Assembly: GCA_002914845.1 (NCBI GenBank)
Contig: JXTC01000062.1
Location: 840,253-904,252, forward strand
DNA from: Trema orientale
Taxonomy: Eukaryota > Streptophyta > Magnoliopsida > Rosales > Cannabaceae
Direction of reading: 5' to 3'
DNA length: 64,000 nucleotides
In this document: one piece after another, positions 1 through 12,285 of the stretch
How the letters are laid out: the number at the start of each line of letters is the position of its first letter
Position numbering within the stretch: position 1 is the first letter of the stretch
The notes under the pieces: model-generated
Database searches by the model: none
The model's input: the letters and a program-made list of their open reading frames with translations, nothing else
Told to the model about the DNA's origin: nothing
Translations under genes and position numbers: made by a program

Positions 1-1548
1 AAAAGATTAAATTATCACAAAAACTTCTACACAACATTTTTTAACTCTATCTATAATTTGTCAACATAAAATTAGATCTTGTAATAATTTTTGAATGAAC
101 TATGTTTGCATGCTTATTAATTTGTTCGTTTCTTAATCCCTTCTTCCAATCCCTAAATGCCAATGAAGAAAAGGGACAAAAATGGAAAAAGAAGAAAAAG
201 AAACCTATTCCCCCCATTCTAGATTGTTCAACCTGATTTCTAAAGATATGTGTTTGGTCCAATGAAAATGAAATAAGTTTTGTCCTGGTTGAAATTAGTG
301 TCTTTGATTTCTCTTCCCAAAAAAAAAAAAAAAAAACAAAAAGCTACAAAGGAATCTCACTCCTTTATTGGAAGAGAAAGCTGACAAGGTAATTCAGCTG
401 CCAAATGGGCTTTATACTGTCCAATAAAAGTGCAGCATATGAATGCTAAATCTTATGGTCTTCTCTCACATGTTACTATCACACTGCTAATATGTATACA
501 AAAGCATATTATATCTCAACATTGTACGTATATATGTATACATTCTACAATTCCGTGACCAAATTTTCAATACAACTTACCATAATATGAAAGATATATT
601 TGTAATCAAATAAATTTGAAACTTTTCCTCTTTTGGAGTACTACAAATTGCTATGTTAAAGAAATATATTTAGGAAGCAAAATAATATATCATTCAAAAG
701 CAAGTAGATAGTGGTAGTATTATAAGTAAGATAGTACATTATTGAGACCAAAAGAAGAGAAAGAATGAAATGAATGATTTTCTTTTTTAGTATATGGCAT
801 TATGATTACTATAAATGGTTTATGTGTTAGTGTTCACATAAATGTGTCAACCGACGACCCAAAACAACACTAATTTTTTCTGAACACTAAAAAACTTGAG
901 CAAGTGGAGTACACTGTGAAAGAGGGAAATATTGAGTAGTATATTTCTCAAGTAGTACTATTCCAGAGCCCACAAATATATAAAGAGAGAAAAATCTTTT
1001 AGCATAAAAGGGCATACCAAATTTTCAAGCTATGTTCATATTCATGTTTACTGCTAAAGTCGTAAACCTTAGGGTGGACAAGAGCTAGTGAATGAGGAAG
1101 CTATGACATGACTAATCACTGATCATAGTATATATAGCCAAAAAATAAAAGGGAATATTGGATATACATATGTCCATATACTAACCATACAAGGAAATCT
1201 AATTTCAAGAATCACAGTACTCTTAAAGTTAGGGTTTTGAATAGAAAGATATGTTAAATCACAAGTTAATCTAATGTAACATTATAAGAAAATGAAGTTT
1301 AAATTAGATTTAGCAATGTTAAACAATTATTTTTAGTTTCTAATCCTTCCAAGGGAGATGCCTTTCATTCCTCTTAAACTCTTTAAAGTTGATACTAAAA
1401 TAGCAACAATTGCACATAAAACCTATGATTACTTATAAGAATTTACGACTGTGGTTACTTAAATATGTCTGATCAAAGCACAACTTATAATTTTCAAATT
1501 TAATTAGTTTGACCCTCTATTTATTCCTCATTATTACACAAAAAAGAG

Positions 1549-1917
1549 TTAATTGCAAAAAAAGAAAAAAAAAACTATGAGATATAGTCTTTGTGCAATT
1601 TTAACTATGTTTTTCGGCTTCTGCAAAATTATATCTATATATTTTAAATATCTACAAATTTGTATCTTCTGCATATAAATTGACTAATAAATTTCTCACT
1701 AAACGCAAAATCTGAACTGAAGATCTTTTATTTCTGGTGAGTACCACAAAAAAACTATTGAAAATAACTTAAAACAGTTAGCATAAATCACCCAATTTAT
1801 TTACAGAAAATATAAATTTACAGATATCTAAAACGTGGATATATAATTTTATACAAACCAAAAAATATAGTTAAAGTTACAGAAAAATTATACTTAAGGG
1901 TATTTTTTGCAGTTATC
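1549..1917. mobile_element. MULE-like foldback MITE, copy 1
   Basis: The two halves are inverted copies of each other over roughly 150 bp. The left end reads GTTAATTGCAAAAAAAG and the right end, on the other strand, GGATAACTGCAAAAAATACC, with matching blocks continuing inwards (for example 'ctatgtttttcggcttctgc' against 'ctatattttttggtttgta'). It resembles the ends of the elements at 22817 and about 61967. I could not find a 9-bp target duplication, so the exact borders are approximate. It has no coding capacity. Confidence 0.5.
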
Positions 1918-2070
1918 CTGTACAAAACTTAGTGCTTAGTTGTTGAACACCGCTAAAGTAATAGTGTTACAATTGACTGACTGGTAAAAAAAGAAAAAAG
2001 AAAAAAGAAACGACTTTCCAAGACCGTGTCTTAACTATTTTAATGTATAATATTGTTCAAAATAATCATG

Positions 2071-2430
2071 GGGGCCGTTTGGTTCGCCCATTCCATTCCA
2101 TTGGAATGGAAAATCCATTTGAATGGGTGTTTGTTTCAACAACTCTAAATTTTCCATTCAAATGGTCTTTTGGAATGAGTGTTTGTTTCAACAATTTAAT
2201 TTTTCCATTCAAATGGTTCATCAGTCACATCAACTATTTGAATGGATTTTTGTGTCTTGGATGAGAATGGAGAGGAAGAGGTGTTTTTGAATGGTACATT
2301 CCAATACTCCCATTCTAATTATAACCCATTCTACTATTTTTTCCATTCAAATGTCTTCCATTCCAATTATAACCCATTCCACAATTTCCATTCAAATACA
2401 CACATTCAAATAGACGAAACAAACGGGGCC
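2071..2430. mobile_element. Harbinger-like MITE, ATTTGAATGG-rich
   Basis: The ends are imperfect inverted repeats: GGGGCCGTTTGGTTCG on the left and GGCCCCGTTTGTTTCG read from the right, 13 of 16 matching. ATG lies on both sides (2068-2070 and 2431-2433), a possible 3-bp target duplication. The inside is built from CCATTCC and ATTTGAATGG words in both orientations, so it can fold along its length. There is no credible coding region. The PIF/Harbinger assignment rests on the 3-bp duplication and GGGCC-type ends; TTA or TAA would be more usual. Confidence 0.55.
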
Positions 2431-2649
2431 ATGTCTTTTCTCAGTCTTTCAAAACACAAATAATCACGTTTTACAAAAAAGAAAGAGGAAAAAAAAAAAA
2501 AAAAACCTGATGAGCAAGTTCACATCTTAAAGATAAATGTGAATGTAGGAAACCAAAGCCCAATAAGGAGAAGGCAGTGAGCATTTATTAGCAAAAGGTG
2601 TATAGAGAAAGAAGTTTTAAAACAAAAACAACCAATCAAGCACTAATGA

Positions 2650-2930
2650 TGTAATGATGAAATTGGGCCAATCAAGACGGTGGTCTCCTATCTCTCTGCC
2701 CAAAAGGGGGGCCCCACACTCGGAGGGTCCCCTACCCTTAAGCATGCGGGGCCCACCCCTCCACCCTCGGAAACAAACAAAAGCACTATGGTTCTCTAAT
2801 TACGTTACCCCAAAACACAAAGCTTCCGACAATCATTTTCTCTACCTCTCAGGACTCTGCCCTATATATGCTCTCACCAGAGAATGTCTACTCCCTCTTG
2901 TACACCTCCTTCTATTCTAGGTAACGTTTT
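2650..2930 (+). promoter_or_regulatory. Promoter-like GC-rich block with TATA box
   Basis: This block is much richer in G and C than its surroundings. It carries GGGCCCCAC and GGGGCCCACC, which match the GGNCCCAC core bound by TCP factors, then CCCTATATATGC near 2860, a good plant TATA box, then a pyrimidine-rich stretch. No protein-coding region or clear microRNA hairpin follows within the next kilobase, so what it drives is unknown. It could be the promoter of a noncoding transcript or a relic. Confidence 0.35.
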
Positions 2931-3759
2931 CAGTTTTTTACCCTCCCCCCAAATTTGCTATACTCTATTCTTCTCTGTAAGAACTTTCAATGTAGAAACT
3001 AGAAAAGAAATGTTTTTATGGTAAATGTTTTAAGTTTATGTGTTGTTTATTTATTACATGTGATTCTAGAATTATTTTAGGATTTGTTAAATAATTATAT
3101 ATTCTAACATAATTTTATATTTAGCAACATCGACTATCTATAAGATTTCATATCACGTAAGTACAAAGATAAATTTATGTCACTTTAATTAGATTTTTAT
3201 CAAATTTCATTATTTTTATATATTTTATTGAATATATTATTACTATATGATATAATTTGACGTACTTCATCTGTTTTAGTAACTAAATTAACTATGCATT
3301 TCTTTTTATCAAAAAAGAATATATAGGATTACTTATTTGTAGTGGCCAACAGTAGAAAAATTACACTAATATAGAATCAAGTATGTTGACTCCACATGAT
3401 TTATTGCCGGTTCAAGTCATTAACTAACTTTGTTATATATGATAACGGGTGAATGTTCAATTACAATAACCACCAAGTGAACTAAAGGAGGAAAAAAAAA
3501 AAAAAAAAACTTGGCATACTACCATTTCAATTTGTTGTTTTTCGTAATGGTAATACATAATCTAATAACCACATAAATAATATAATTAATAATGCAATTT
3601 TTGATTGACGAGCTATATCAAAGTGATATAACAACTTAATCCAATATGGATGCTTTATGTGACACTCTGATGAGTGGCAAAGTCTCCTTAGAAATAAAAC
3701 ATGTTCTAAATGAATAGGTTTTTCTAAAATTAAACGCCTGCCCAATTGGTTTTTATATT

Positions 3760-4560
3760 ATGGGAGAGACAAGGACCTGACCTTCTTTATGTCAGCTTCA
3801 ACCAAACAAGGGACTCATTCCATCATCACCATTAGCCACAAAAGGCCTCAATTTCGAAGGACCATTCCTCTCTCTCTGTCCATCTATCTCAACTCTCAAG
3901 TTTGTGTAAATCTCCCACTTTAAGTGCGCGAGAATCAAGGGCATGATCTTTTTCTACTTATATCCAGACACGTGTCACTTCCTCGATGTTGATTGATGGG
4001 TCAATCAAACGGCGGTCATTTTGAGAGGTGAGGGGGCTGAATGCCGGTCCTAGAGGGGGCAACTACCCGGACGAGTTCAGAAGCTACCAATTTTTTTTTT
4101 TTTTAAAGTCAGTCTATGGTCGGAGGTTTGGCGAGGGGCCCACTCTTCTGGTGGTGGGGACCATGATAGGGGTCGTGTGGTCCCCACTTCTGAGGTCCTT
4201 TGGATTGCCACGTCATCGGTATGCTGGGTGGAATGATGACTGTGTCAGGTATGCTGATGGAATCATACGTAATCACTTGGAACTTTTTTCTCTCTACTTG
4301 GGAGGTAAAACTGGTAAAGCGCCTAAGTGGTGTCTGGTTTTGTCCTTTTCAATTTCTGTGTTTTACACGTGTCTGTTTTTCTCTGTTGGTCGGCTTGCAC
4401 GTGTGAACTGGACTTCAAACAAAAATGGGTACCTGGACTATAAACCCATAAGCCCATTGATCGCCACAATTGGGTTTGGCCTGAAATGTAACATCAAGTA
4501 TTGGGCCTCTCAAATGGGCCACTTAGTCAAAAAAAGAGAGCAGTTCTCACTTTCCTATCA
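3760..4560. promoter_or_regulatory. Promoter-like conserved-looking block
   Basis: A GC-richer block holds ACGTGTCA (near 3970, an ABRE/G-box type core), TCAATCAAACGGCGGTCA, GGGCCCACTC, GTGGGGACC and GTGGTCCCCAC words (TCP-like) and further ACACGTG/CACGTGTG cores near 4366 and 4400. A 193-codon open frame crosses it, but its translation is compositionally odd and resembles nothing I know. I read the block as regulatory DNA or a noncoding transcript. Confidence 0.3.
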
Positions 4561-5814
4561 TGAAGTGAAAATTAGGCCTTGTACGGTATTTTTAGAAAAA
4601 AAAAATTGAAAAATAAGGTGGATTGTGTCTTTTGTAGATCTAGTATGGTTTTTATTAGAAAAATATTATTTTCAAAAAAATATTTAGAAAAATACTATTT
4701 TTTTAAATAGTAATTCAGGAACTAGTAACTAGTAAATAAAGGTATATATAACTGGTAACTAGTAACCGGTAACTAATTTCTAAAAATTGATAACTGGTAA
4801 CCATAATCATTTTAAAAATGATATTTTTCTAAAAAAAAATTAAAAAGTGATATTTTACTAATAAAAGTCGTAAGGAAATTAGGGAAAAAAAAACCTGACA
4901 TCCGTATTTTTATAATTCTTTTAGGTTTTATGGGTAAAAGTGTTGAAAACCCTATGATGAAAGGCATCGAGGGCCAATGCCACCATCAAAGTCTTTGTAC
5001 AACACCATTGACATAACAATATTTGCTTAATACTATTGGTAAACCCAATCTTTCTATTCAAAAAGCTGAGCTTGATAGTAATTCTTTACTTGACCTAGAC
5101 AAATGCGAAAATGTTATTTGGGGGCTTGAGCACTAGTAGTAGTGGCGGCTGCGGTCCATATACATATTTTTTTTGGTGTCAATGTAGAGTGGACGAATCC
5201 GTATAGTTACAAGAAGAGCCATAAGCCACTCAAAAGTGATTACTATATCAACTGGCTGAATTCTTTGCCAAACATTTTACATAGTTGTTTAGTTTATTTC
5301 ATAGAAGTGTGGAGGTCCGAATTTCCAGCCTCAACATATTCGAGACTTGTGTGATTACTATTTAGGTTAAACCTACGATGATTTGAATTATTTTAGGTAC
5401 TTGTTCCATTTATGTCTCATGAAGAATTCTCCTAGTCCTAGGCAAAAAAACACTTGGGCCTCAAGCAAATCTGTTTGTTTGTTGCTGTTTTCTGGAATAG
5501 AGAAAGGTATAGGGATAAAAGTTAGTTTATACGGATAATCTCTGGGTGACTTTGCGTACCTCATATGTGTATTAATTCCTCTCAAAATGGACTGGTCATA
5601 CACACTGATTGCCGTAGCAGTCACAACTTATGACTTTTTATATGGGGGCAAGTGGACACATATCCCACCGAGCCCTTGGTGACAACAAATTTGTCAACAA
5701 TTATTTTTATCATTATGTGGTAGCTTAATAGTATAAGGGTTAGAAATTAGGCGATTCTAGCTTCAACTGTTCAAGCATGGACTTTGGACTACACAAGGTC
5801 CATTAGCTTGAGTT

Positions 5815-5940
5815 GTGACTAACGTAGTCATTTATTACTCAAATCACAAAAAGTGACCAAAGTTTTGTATATGTTGTGGTGACTAATGTAGTCATTATTA
5901 CTTTAATCACAAAAATGGACCGAAGTTTTGTTTATATGTT
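5815..5940. repeat. 64-bp tandem duplication
   Basis: Two diverged copies begin with GTGACTAACGTAGTCATT and GTGACTAATGTAGTCATT, 64 bp apart, each continuing through 'ATCACAAAAA...GAC..AAGTTTTGT'. It is a simple local duplication with no coding meaning. Confidence 0.6.
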
Positions 5941-7074
5941 AAAGATTAATCTGTCTTAAACTTATTTGAGTCTTGATGCATTGTACTCGAGATGACCTTT
6001 TAATCTTATTTCTTTGCTTGGTGGGTATCAAAACAACAGCGCATTGCACTTGCGACTTGGGCAAGTTGGCAAAAGCAAAAATAGTAGTCAAGTTTTGTAC
6101 TTATCACTGTTGTATTTGGTAGTGTACACGTCCCATTTAAATAAACTTTTTTCTCAAGTTCTTATCCAATTCAATAGGACAAATTTCTAGAAAGAAAGGA
6201 GATTAAAAAAGCAAGTATTATAATAAGGAGACTCTACGTTGTAAATATTATACTCAATCCACGTCGTGTTTTCTAAATGTGAAAACTTACTAAATATTAA
6301 ATAAAATAATAATAACAATACACAAATTTGACAAATTAAATTTTAACTTGAATGTACAAATTTACAAATACTCGATAGAACATAGAACGAAACATCCTAT
6401 AATATCAGATTATTCAGTGTCAAAACAATTTTATACATTGTCATTGTCAAAACAATTTTATACATTGTTAGTGGCTATCTATTATCATAAGAAAATTGTT
6501 TCAAATAACAAAAACTTCAACTAATTTGATTCAACCTCATGTGACATTTTTCCACATGCTGAACGACAAATTAATAGGATAATTACAAAATCATCATTAG
6601 ATTTAGGGGTAAAATGCTTAATTTATCCTCTCTGTTTTTATAGATAACAAAAATATCTCATTGAATTGACAAATCAATACTAATTTCACCACTCCATTTA
6701 ATTTGAGCGACAAGTGAATTGTAATTTGTTAATCCGATAAAATATTTATTATTTATGAAAATCGATTGATAAATTGAACATTTTTAACTAAATCAAATAT
6801 ACTTTTGTGGTTATTTCTAATTTAATACTCCTTTAACATGCTTAGATCCAATCAAACGCAAAGAACCGCTGTCTATACCAATCATTTGTTACCCATATCA
6901 GGTTAACATCTCAACCTTTATTGCACAACTTGCCAACTTGTTAATTTCAGCTTTTGCCCTTCATATCTTATATTATAAACTATATAGAGCATAGTAAAGA
7001 GAAGGTTCCCTTTCAAAAACAGAAAAAATAATTAATTAAAAAAGAGAAGGCCAATTATGTCATTTCATTCTATT

Positions 7075-8006
7075 TGGGTCCTACCCTTTTCGGTTTGCCT
7101 CTCTGTGTTTTCGCTTTCTCAAGAACTGAAGAAGCTCAGCTCAGAACCAAAGCCAAAGAACCTAAAGAAGAATTTCACAAGTTTCACTTCGATGTTTTAA
7201 AGCTCAAAATCTCACTGTGATTGACCCAGTTTATAAATTTTTCTCATTATTTTTTATAAGGTGAGTTGATTTTTTCGAATTTCCCATTCAAAATATTCTT
7301 TCCCTGTAGAACCCTTGAATTTATTTATTTTTATTTAATTTTTTTTTTTGTATGATTCTAACAAAAACCCAATTGAATGAATCATTTATTTTTAGTAGTG
7401 CCCATCTTAACCAATTATGATTCTAGTATTCTGCTCTTTGTTAATTACTATTTAGAATCAATAATTATGTATACCCTTTATATTTTTTTTTGGTTATTCT
7501 GGTATTTAGATTATTCATTTATACCATTTTGGATGATTTGTTATGAACTTGGCTTGTTTTTATTATTTTTTTAATAGTCTTTAGCTGCATTTATCGTCTA
7601 AATAACAATTGAGTTGTACTCATATCTGAATAAGGGGATTGTGTATAATTAGATGTTATGTCTAGTTGATTTTGGTGATAATTGAAGTAAATAAATATTG
7701 ATGATTTAGATAAATGAAAGATTATAATCGAGTAGTGTTTATCAATTATCTGGAAATGTACTAGCTTATGGCTAGAATGTTTGAAAAGATGCACAGTTTT
7801 AATGTAATTATTTGCTAGCATTGCTCCGGTGCATCTTGAGATGATATATTTGAAATTTGATTCGTGTTCGAGCTTTTCCTTTGAAGAAATGTTTTGTTTT
7901 CGTGAATCGATTATCTATTCCGAATCGGTTTTCAGTTGTGTAACAGTTTGGGGGGTTTGCAGTATTGTTTCCATGAAGTATGAACTTTTGGTGAGCTTAT
8001 TTACAC
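7075..8006 (+). promoter_or_regulatory. 5' leader of BTB gene with probable leader intron
   Basis: The sequence from about 7075 looks like a plant 5' UTR (pyrimidine-rich, then 'gaactgaagaagctcagctc'). A strong donor GTGAGT at 7261 and acceptor TTTGCAG ending at 7962 suggest a leader intron of about 700 bp rich in T. The short second leader exon holds an upstream ATG at 7973 that opens a 24-codon frame ending at 8047, past the main ATG and in another frame. The transcription start and the splice are inferred, not seen. Confidence 0.45.
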
Positions 8007-9302
8007 ATGGACAAAGGTGCAATAAACGACCCTTGCAGATTGGGTGAGCAGGGAAGAAATGACACCATTATATGTTTGAAAAATAAGGAAGGAAGACCAG
8101 AATGGTTCTATTCCCACTCCTCTATTCTTACAGATAAGAGTAAATACTTTGCTCATCAGCTTTTGCGTCCAAATGCGAGTAATCTCATAGAACTTCAGTG
8201 CTCGGAGTTCAACTATGATCATCATGTCAAACTTTTGAGGCTGCTATATCTTCCTGCACATTTGATTTTGGAGTCCTTGGATTCAGTTAAATCTGCTCTA
8301 GGTGTACTTGAGTTAGCTGTTTCATTTCAATGTGAAGAGATCATAGGGTGCTGCATCCAGTACCTGGAGGCTGTTCCTTGGGAAGACAAAGAAGAGGAAG
8401 ACATTTTAAAAGCAATCTCAAAACTGGGTCCAGTAGCCATGCCTGTATTAGCCAGGATCCAACCTGTGGATTTAACAGCAACGAAAAATGTTTTCGTGTC
8501 AGCAGTTTGCTTTGCCATGTCTATTAATGGACCTTGTCCTCCATTTGGTGATGAGCTGAAAAGTTCTGCTCAGGAACAAGTTGAATACATGCTTGGGGAA
8601 GATGAGGACTTACCATTAGTCACTGCAGACGATGAAGTAAGATCTGTAGTAAGAACAGGTCTTTCCAAGATATGTAAATGCTTTGAACAGGAATTGTCTT
8701 CCTTGCTTTTGGAGTCTAATCTTGCATCTGACACTGCAGAGGCAAAAATTATGCATTGTTTATCGGATCTCGAATGGATGTGTAACATACTCCCTAAGAT
8801 GGATTTGATGAAAGATTTTGTTTCTAACTGGGCTGAAATCTCTGCCAATGTTTTAGGACTTGTTGAAGATCAGAAACTTGATTCTCTTATGTGGGGTTTG
8901 AAGACTAAGCTGATAAAAGTTACTGCTAAAGTCTTGGATGCAGTTGGCTATGGTAGTGTGATTCTTCCTGCACCTTGCCGGGTCACATTACTAAAGACAT
9001 GGCTCCCATATATAAGGAAAATCAAACCCCTTTTGGATTCAAAGGGCAATGAGGAGAATGGTTTTCCTTACAAGATGGACGAAGACCTGTGTCAAAGCAT
9101 TGAAGGGGCGATTGTTTCATTGGTGCTGTCTTTGCCGTCAAACGATCAAGCCGATATTTTCGCAGACTGGATGAAAGCTGATCAAGTTCAGTATCCCGAC
9201 TTGAGTGAGGCTTTTGAGGTCTGGTGTTTCAGAACCAAGTCTGCAAAGAGAAGATTGATGGAGGGGTTGAACAAAGTTGGCAATGCCACTATTAGTCTCT
9301 AA
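8007..9302 (+). CDS. BTB/POZ domain protein, At3g05675-like
   Basis: This single-exon coding region gives 431 residues, close to the size of the Arabidopsis At3g05675 group. An N-terminal BTB/POZ fold covers roughly residues 18-120: 'NDTIICL' begins the first strand, 'WFYSHSSILTDKSKYFAHQL' is the classic helix where BTB proteins keep 'hSxiLxxxSxyF', and 'LLRLLYLP' follows. The remaining 300 residues are helical, ending with 'WMKADQVQYPDLSEAFEVWC' (about 391-410), a C-terminal motif typical of this plant family. In the family, BTB proteins are thought to be substrate adaptors for CUL3 ubiquitin ligases; for this subgroup that role is inferred, and no substrate is known to me. The ATG at 8007 is the first in frame and directly precedes the domain. 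Nothing suggests damage. Confidence 0.9.
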   Translation: MDKGAINDPCRLGEQGRNDTIICLKNKEGRPEWFYSHSSILTDKSKYFAHQLLRPNASNLIELQCSEFNYDHHVKLLRLLYLPAHLILESLDSVKSALGVLELAVSFQCEEIIGCCIQYLEAVPWEDKEEEDILKAISKLGPVAMPVLARIQPVDLTATKNVFVSAVCFAMSINGPCPPFGDELKSSAQEQVEYMLGEDEDLPLVTADDEVRSVVRTGLSKICKCFEQELSSLLLESNLASDTAEAKIMHCLSDLEWMCNILPKMDLMKDFVSNWAEISANVLGLVEDQKLDSLMWGLKTKLIKVTAKVLDAVGYGSVILPAPCRVTLLKTWLPYIRKIKPLLDSKGNEENGFPYKMDEDLCQSIEGAIVSLVLSLPSNDQADIFADWMKADQVQYPDLSEAFEVWCFRTKSAKRRLMEGLNKVGNATISL

Positions 9303-10358
9303 AATATCGATAGTTTAATGCTACTGTAAAATTTGTTGCATCAAGTATAAAGGATGGTAGTTTTCATTCTTAAGTAATTTGATATGAAGCTCTTTTAGAC
9401 TTTTCTTAATTTTTCTGATTCTTTTTTCTTTCTAAATATAATGCTCTCTGAATATCATAAATTGCCAAGGCATGGTTGTGAAAGACCGGTAAATTTTGGT
9501 CTTATAATTCTTGTACAACTAATGAATTGATATCAAACCACTAATATTCTAATGAAAAATAACAAATTTTAGAAAACTTACTTGATAATTCCAATTTTTT
9601 TTTTCAACTAGAACAAGAAAATTCCCCAATATATAAGCTAATGCATATTCAAATCATTTATAATTGATTAATCACAACACAGAAAACAAAGAAAATATGT
9701 TAAATTTATGGAACAACAAGTGATTAAATTCTGAAAGACCAGCTGAGCTTAAACCACCGTCAATACGACCAACTCCAGATTTTAACCCAATGACCCGATT
9801 TATAAGAGGCACCCCAACACGTAGCCTCCTCGGTTAACATTTACCATTGCTTTACTGCCACTACTTATCGAATTGCGAGTAATAGCACAAAACACCCAAT
9901 GATCGATACTATTTTTTTTTTTTTTGAAAAAAAAAAATAAATTGAAATTTTCATTCAACAAATAAATAATTCAGTACAATAATCGAAATATAAATACCAT
10001 ATTACATTAAATGAATAATCGACAAAACTGTTGTATTTGACCAATGGTTTGGGAGGAAACACAAAACCTAACGAGGGGTATAACTTGAGCTTTATAAGAC
10101 ATATCTTTTTTGCTCTTCAAATTCATCCTTCACCACCAGAGTTGGTTCTTAAATTGCATAAATCAATCTTGAACCACATTGAATCTTCCAAATCTGAACT
10201 AAAAAAACTTCGAATCTAAAAAGAAAACATTTCACACAAATTTATAATCAGGTGAACAAAACATCTATAGATCTAAATGTAGGGTAGCTCATACCTTCAC
10301 ATATAGAGAAGGATTATTAAAAAAAAAAAAAAGAAAAGAAAATAACAAAAGAAAAAAT

Positions 10359-10452
10359 CTCGGTCGCCCTTTGCGACCGAGGGAAAATCTTGATGTATGA
10401 GATGAAAAAGATTGACCGAGGGAAAATCTTAATATATGAGATAAAAAAGATT
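10359..10452. repeat. 9-bp-stem hairpin joined to 39-bp tandem repeat
   Basis: CTCGGTCGC (10359-10367) and GCGACCGAG (10373-10381) form a perfect 9-bp stem around the loop CCTTT. The downstream arm is also the start of two 39-bp tandem units that begin GACCGAGGGAAAATCTT at 10375 and 10414. Its GC content is far above the flanks. I see no T-run or gene that would make it a functional terminator. Confidence 0.6.
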
Positions 10453-11595
10453 TCTTAAGAGAAGATAATGATGGCTAAGGATACTACTTTTTAATGGTTA
10501 TAACTTATATACACATTTAGTATAGAGTAGCCTTCTAAAGGAGGAGCTATACGAGTTTTCTCCATATAGAATATGGTAAGAATTGAAACTCGTACGGAAA
10601 ATCTAGTAATCGTTGAAACTCATTTGAATAAACCTCTTGTATTGCCTAATATCCATCAGATCATCATCGGTACCCCACAAGCTTTTGGAATTGGAAACTT
10701 AAGAAAAAAGAACAAAAGGTCTTACAATTATAAGACAAAACTCCCAACACAGTAGAAACTCTCACTAGTGAAAGACAATAATCCCAAAAATAGAGAAACA
10801 GTATAGTTAGTTACAGATGAAATTTAGTAACAGTTGAAAGCCATCATAGAAAATCCTAAAAGAAATTAGGGTGTTCCAATCTCAAACTAATTCAAATCTC
10901 AAACAAAGTATAAACTCATTTCACTCAAAGCACAAATCCATATTCACACAAAGAGACACCATATAAATATATAGAAAATCATCAAGGGATTCTAATTTTT
11001 ATCTCAACTTTTTAATAACAGCTTGTGTGGCATATGAACTAACCACAATTCAATAAATAAATATCATTAAAATTAGTTATGATAAAATCTAACTGATCAA
11101 TTAACTAGTAATAACTCACATACCAAATACGTTGATATTAAAAATTTGAGATAAAAATTTAGATTCTAGCTTCATCTATATATATATATTTTAGTAATGC
11201 TATGTGGCACCTTAAGATACCTAGTACCATATGATGTGTCAGTTTCTTACCAGGAGATTACAATTAATACTCTAAGTCCCACCTGAAGTGTCACTTTATT
11301 CTCCAGTAAAAAATTGTTACATGATGTAGTACTTAGTACTTTAAAGTGCTCCATAACATTACTCATATATAAATGAGACCAATACAATGGACAAACTCGA
11401 AACCAACAGAGGCCAAAAAGGAGGATGATGCCATATTTAGATTTATTGACGCTCTGTAATTAATTATTTACTAATGAGAGCAATGAAATAAAAAATGAAA
11501 CAGGTGCACACTAGATTTATAGTAGTTCATTCTCAAATAAGTGTTCACTATAATGAGAAGGGAAACAAGAAAAATCTCACACCTCACGTCTCTTA

Positions 11596-12106
11596 TGGCA
11601 TGTTTATTTTGCTGTAATTGTAATCGGAATAAATAAAAGAAAAAATGAATGAGAATAAAATAAAAAAGTATGGGAATCATTATTTGTAGTATGTTGTTTA
11701 CTTAAAACTAATAGGAATGAGAATCATATTTATTAGAATACTATTCATTTGTTTACTTAACCCAAGAAAAGTAATGGTAATGTGTTATATTTACTAAATT
11801 ATCTTTTTAAATGCATGTATGATTTAAAGTAGATAAATTTTTTAGGGGTAAAATTATATTTTACAATTTTAATAATTAAAAAAGAATAAAGAAGTGTTTA
11901 CAGGTAATCAGATTCCTTAGGGTGTTGGTGAGAGAAGTATAGAAGTGTTTACGGGTAATCAGACTCCTTAGGGTGTTGGTTCCCATTCTTTTCTCCTAAA
12001 TTTGTATAGGTCCCACATATTTTTTCCTTTCCCATATTTTAATAAACCTTTGTGTGGGAATCATTACCCCATATACCATTCCCATTACTCTTTAGTAAAC
12101 ATGCTA
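11596..12106. mobile_element. Tourist-like (PIF/Harbinger) MITE
   Basis: The ends are inverted repeats: TGGCATGTTTAT on the left and TAGCATGTTTAC read from the right. TTA flanks both sides (11593-11595, 12107-12109), the usual PIF/Harbinger target duplication. Interior words such as GGGAATCATT and AATGAGAATCA recur in both orientations. It contains a 51-bp tandem duplication (11890-11980). It is non-autonomous: no transposase is encoded. Confidence 0.7.
11890..11980. repeat. 51-bp tandem duplication inside MITE
   Basis: Units start at 11890 (AGAAGTGTTTACAGGTAATC) and 11941 (AGAAGTGTTTACGGGTAATC) and continue through 'CCTTAGGGTGTTGGT'. They differ at only a few places, so the duplication is younger than the element's own decay. 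Confidence 0.7.
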
Positions 12107-12285
12107 TTAGACTCAAAGACTCTTTCTGTAGTCTCACTCCTCTAAATTGGCATGCTAATGTCCTTTGAATACTAAGAAAACTAGGATAACCGAATACATT
12201 TGTGAAATTCGCAAAATACCCTCTCTTTTTTTTTCTTTCCTCTTTAAGGTATAATGCCCAAAATACCTTTACTAATAATTAATTA

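Larger units (their letters stand above)
1..7070. other. Gene-free stretch upstream of BTB gene
   Basis: No open reading frame here resembles a protein family I know. It holds a MULE-like foldback (1549-1917), a Harbinger-like MITE (2071-2430), two GC-richer promoter-like blocks (about 2650-2930 and 3760-4560), tandem duplications at 5815-5940 (64-bp period) and 6418-6471 (27-bp period), and many A or T runs. The stretch 4610-4870 is AT-rich with repeated short 'actagtaac' words and weak inverted ends, probably an old element. Elsewhere I see nothing specific. Confidence 0.6.

Noticed and set aside
4028..4609. 193-codon open frame
   Set aside because: It spans a GC-rich promoter-like block, has no domain resemblance, an F-run from a T tract and no homologue I recognise.
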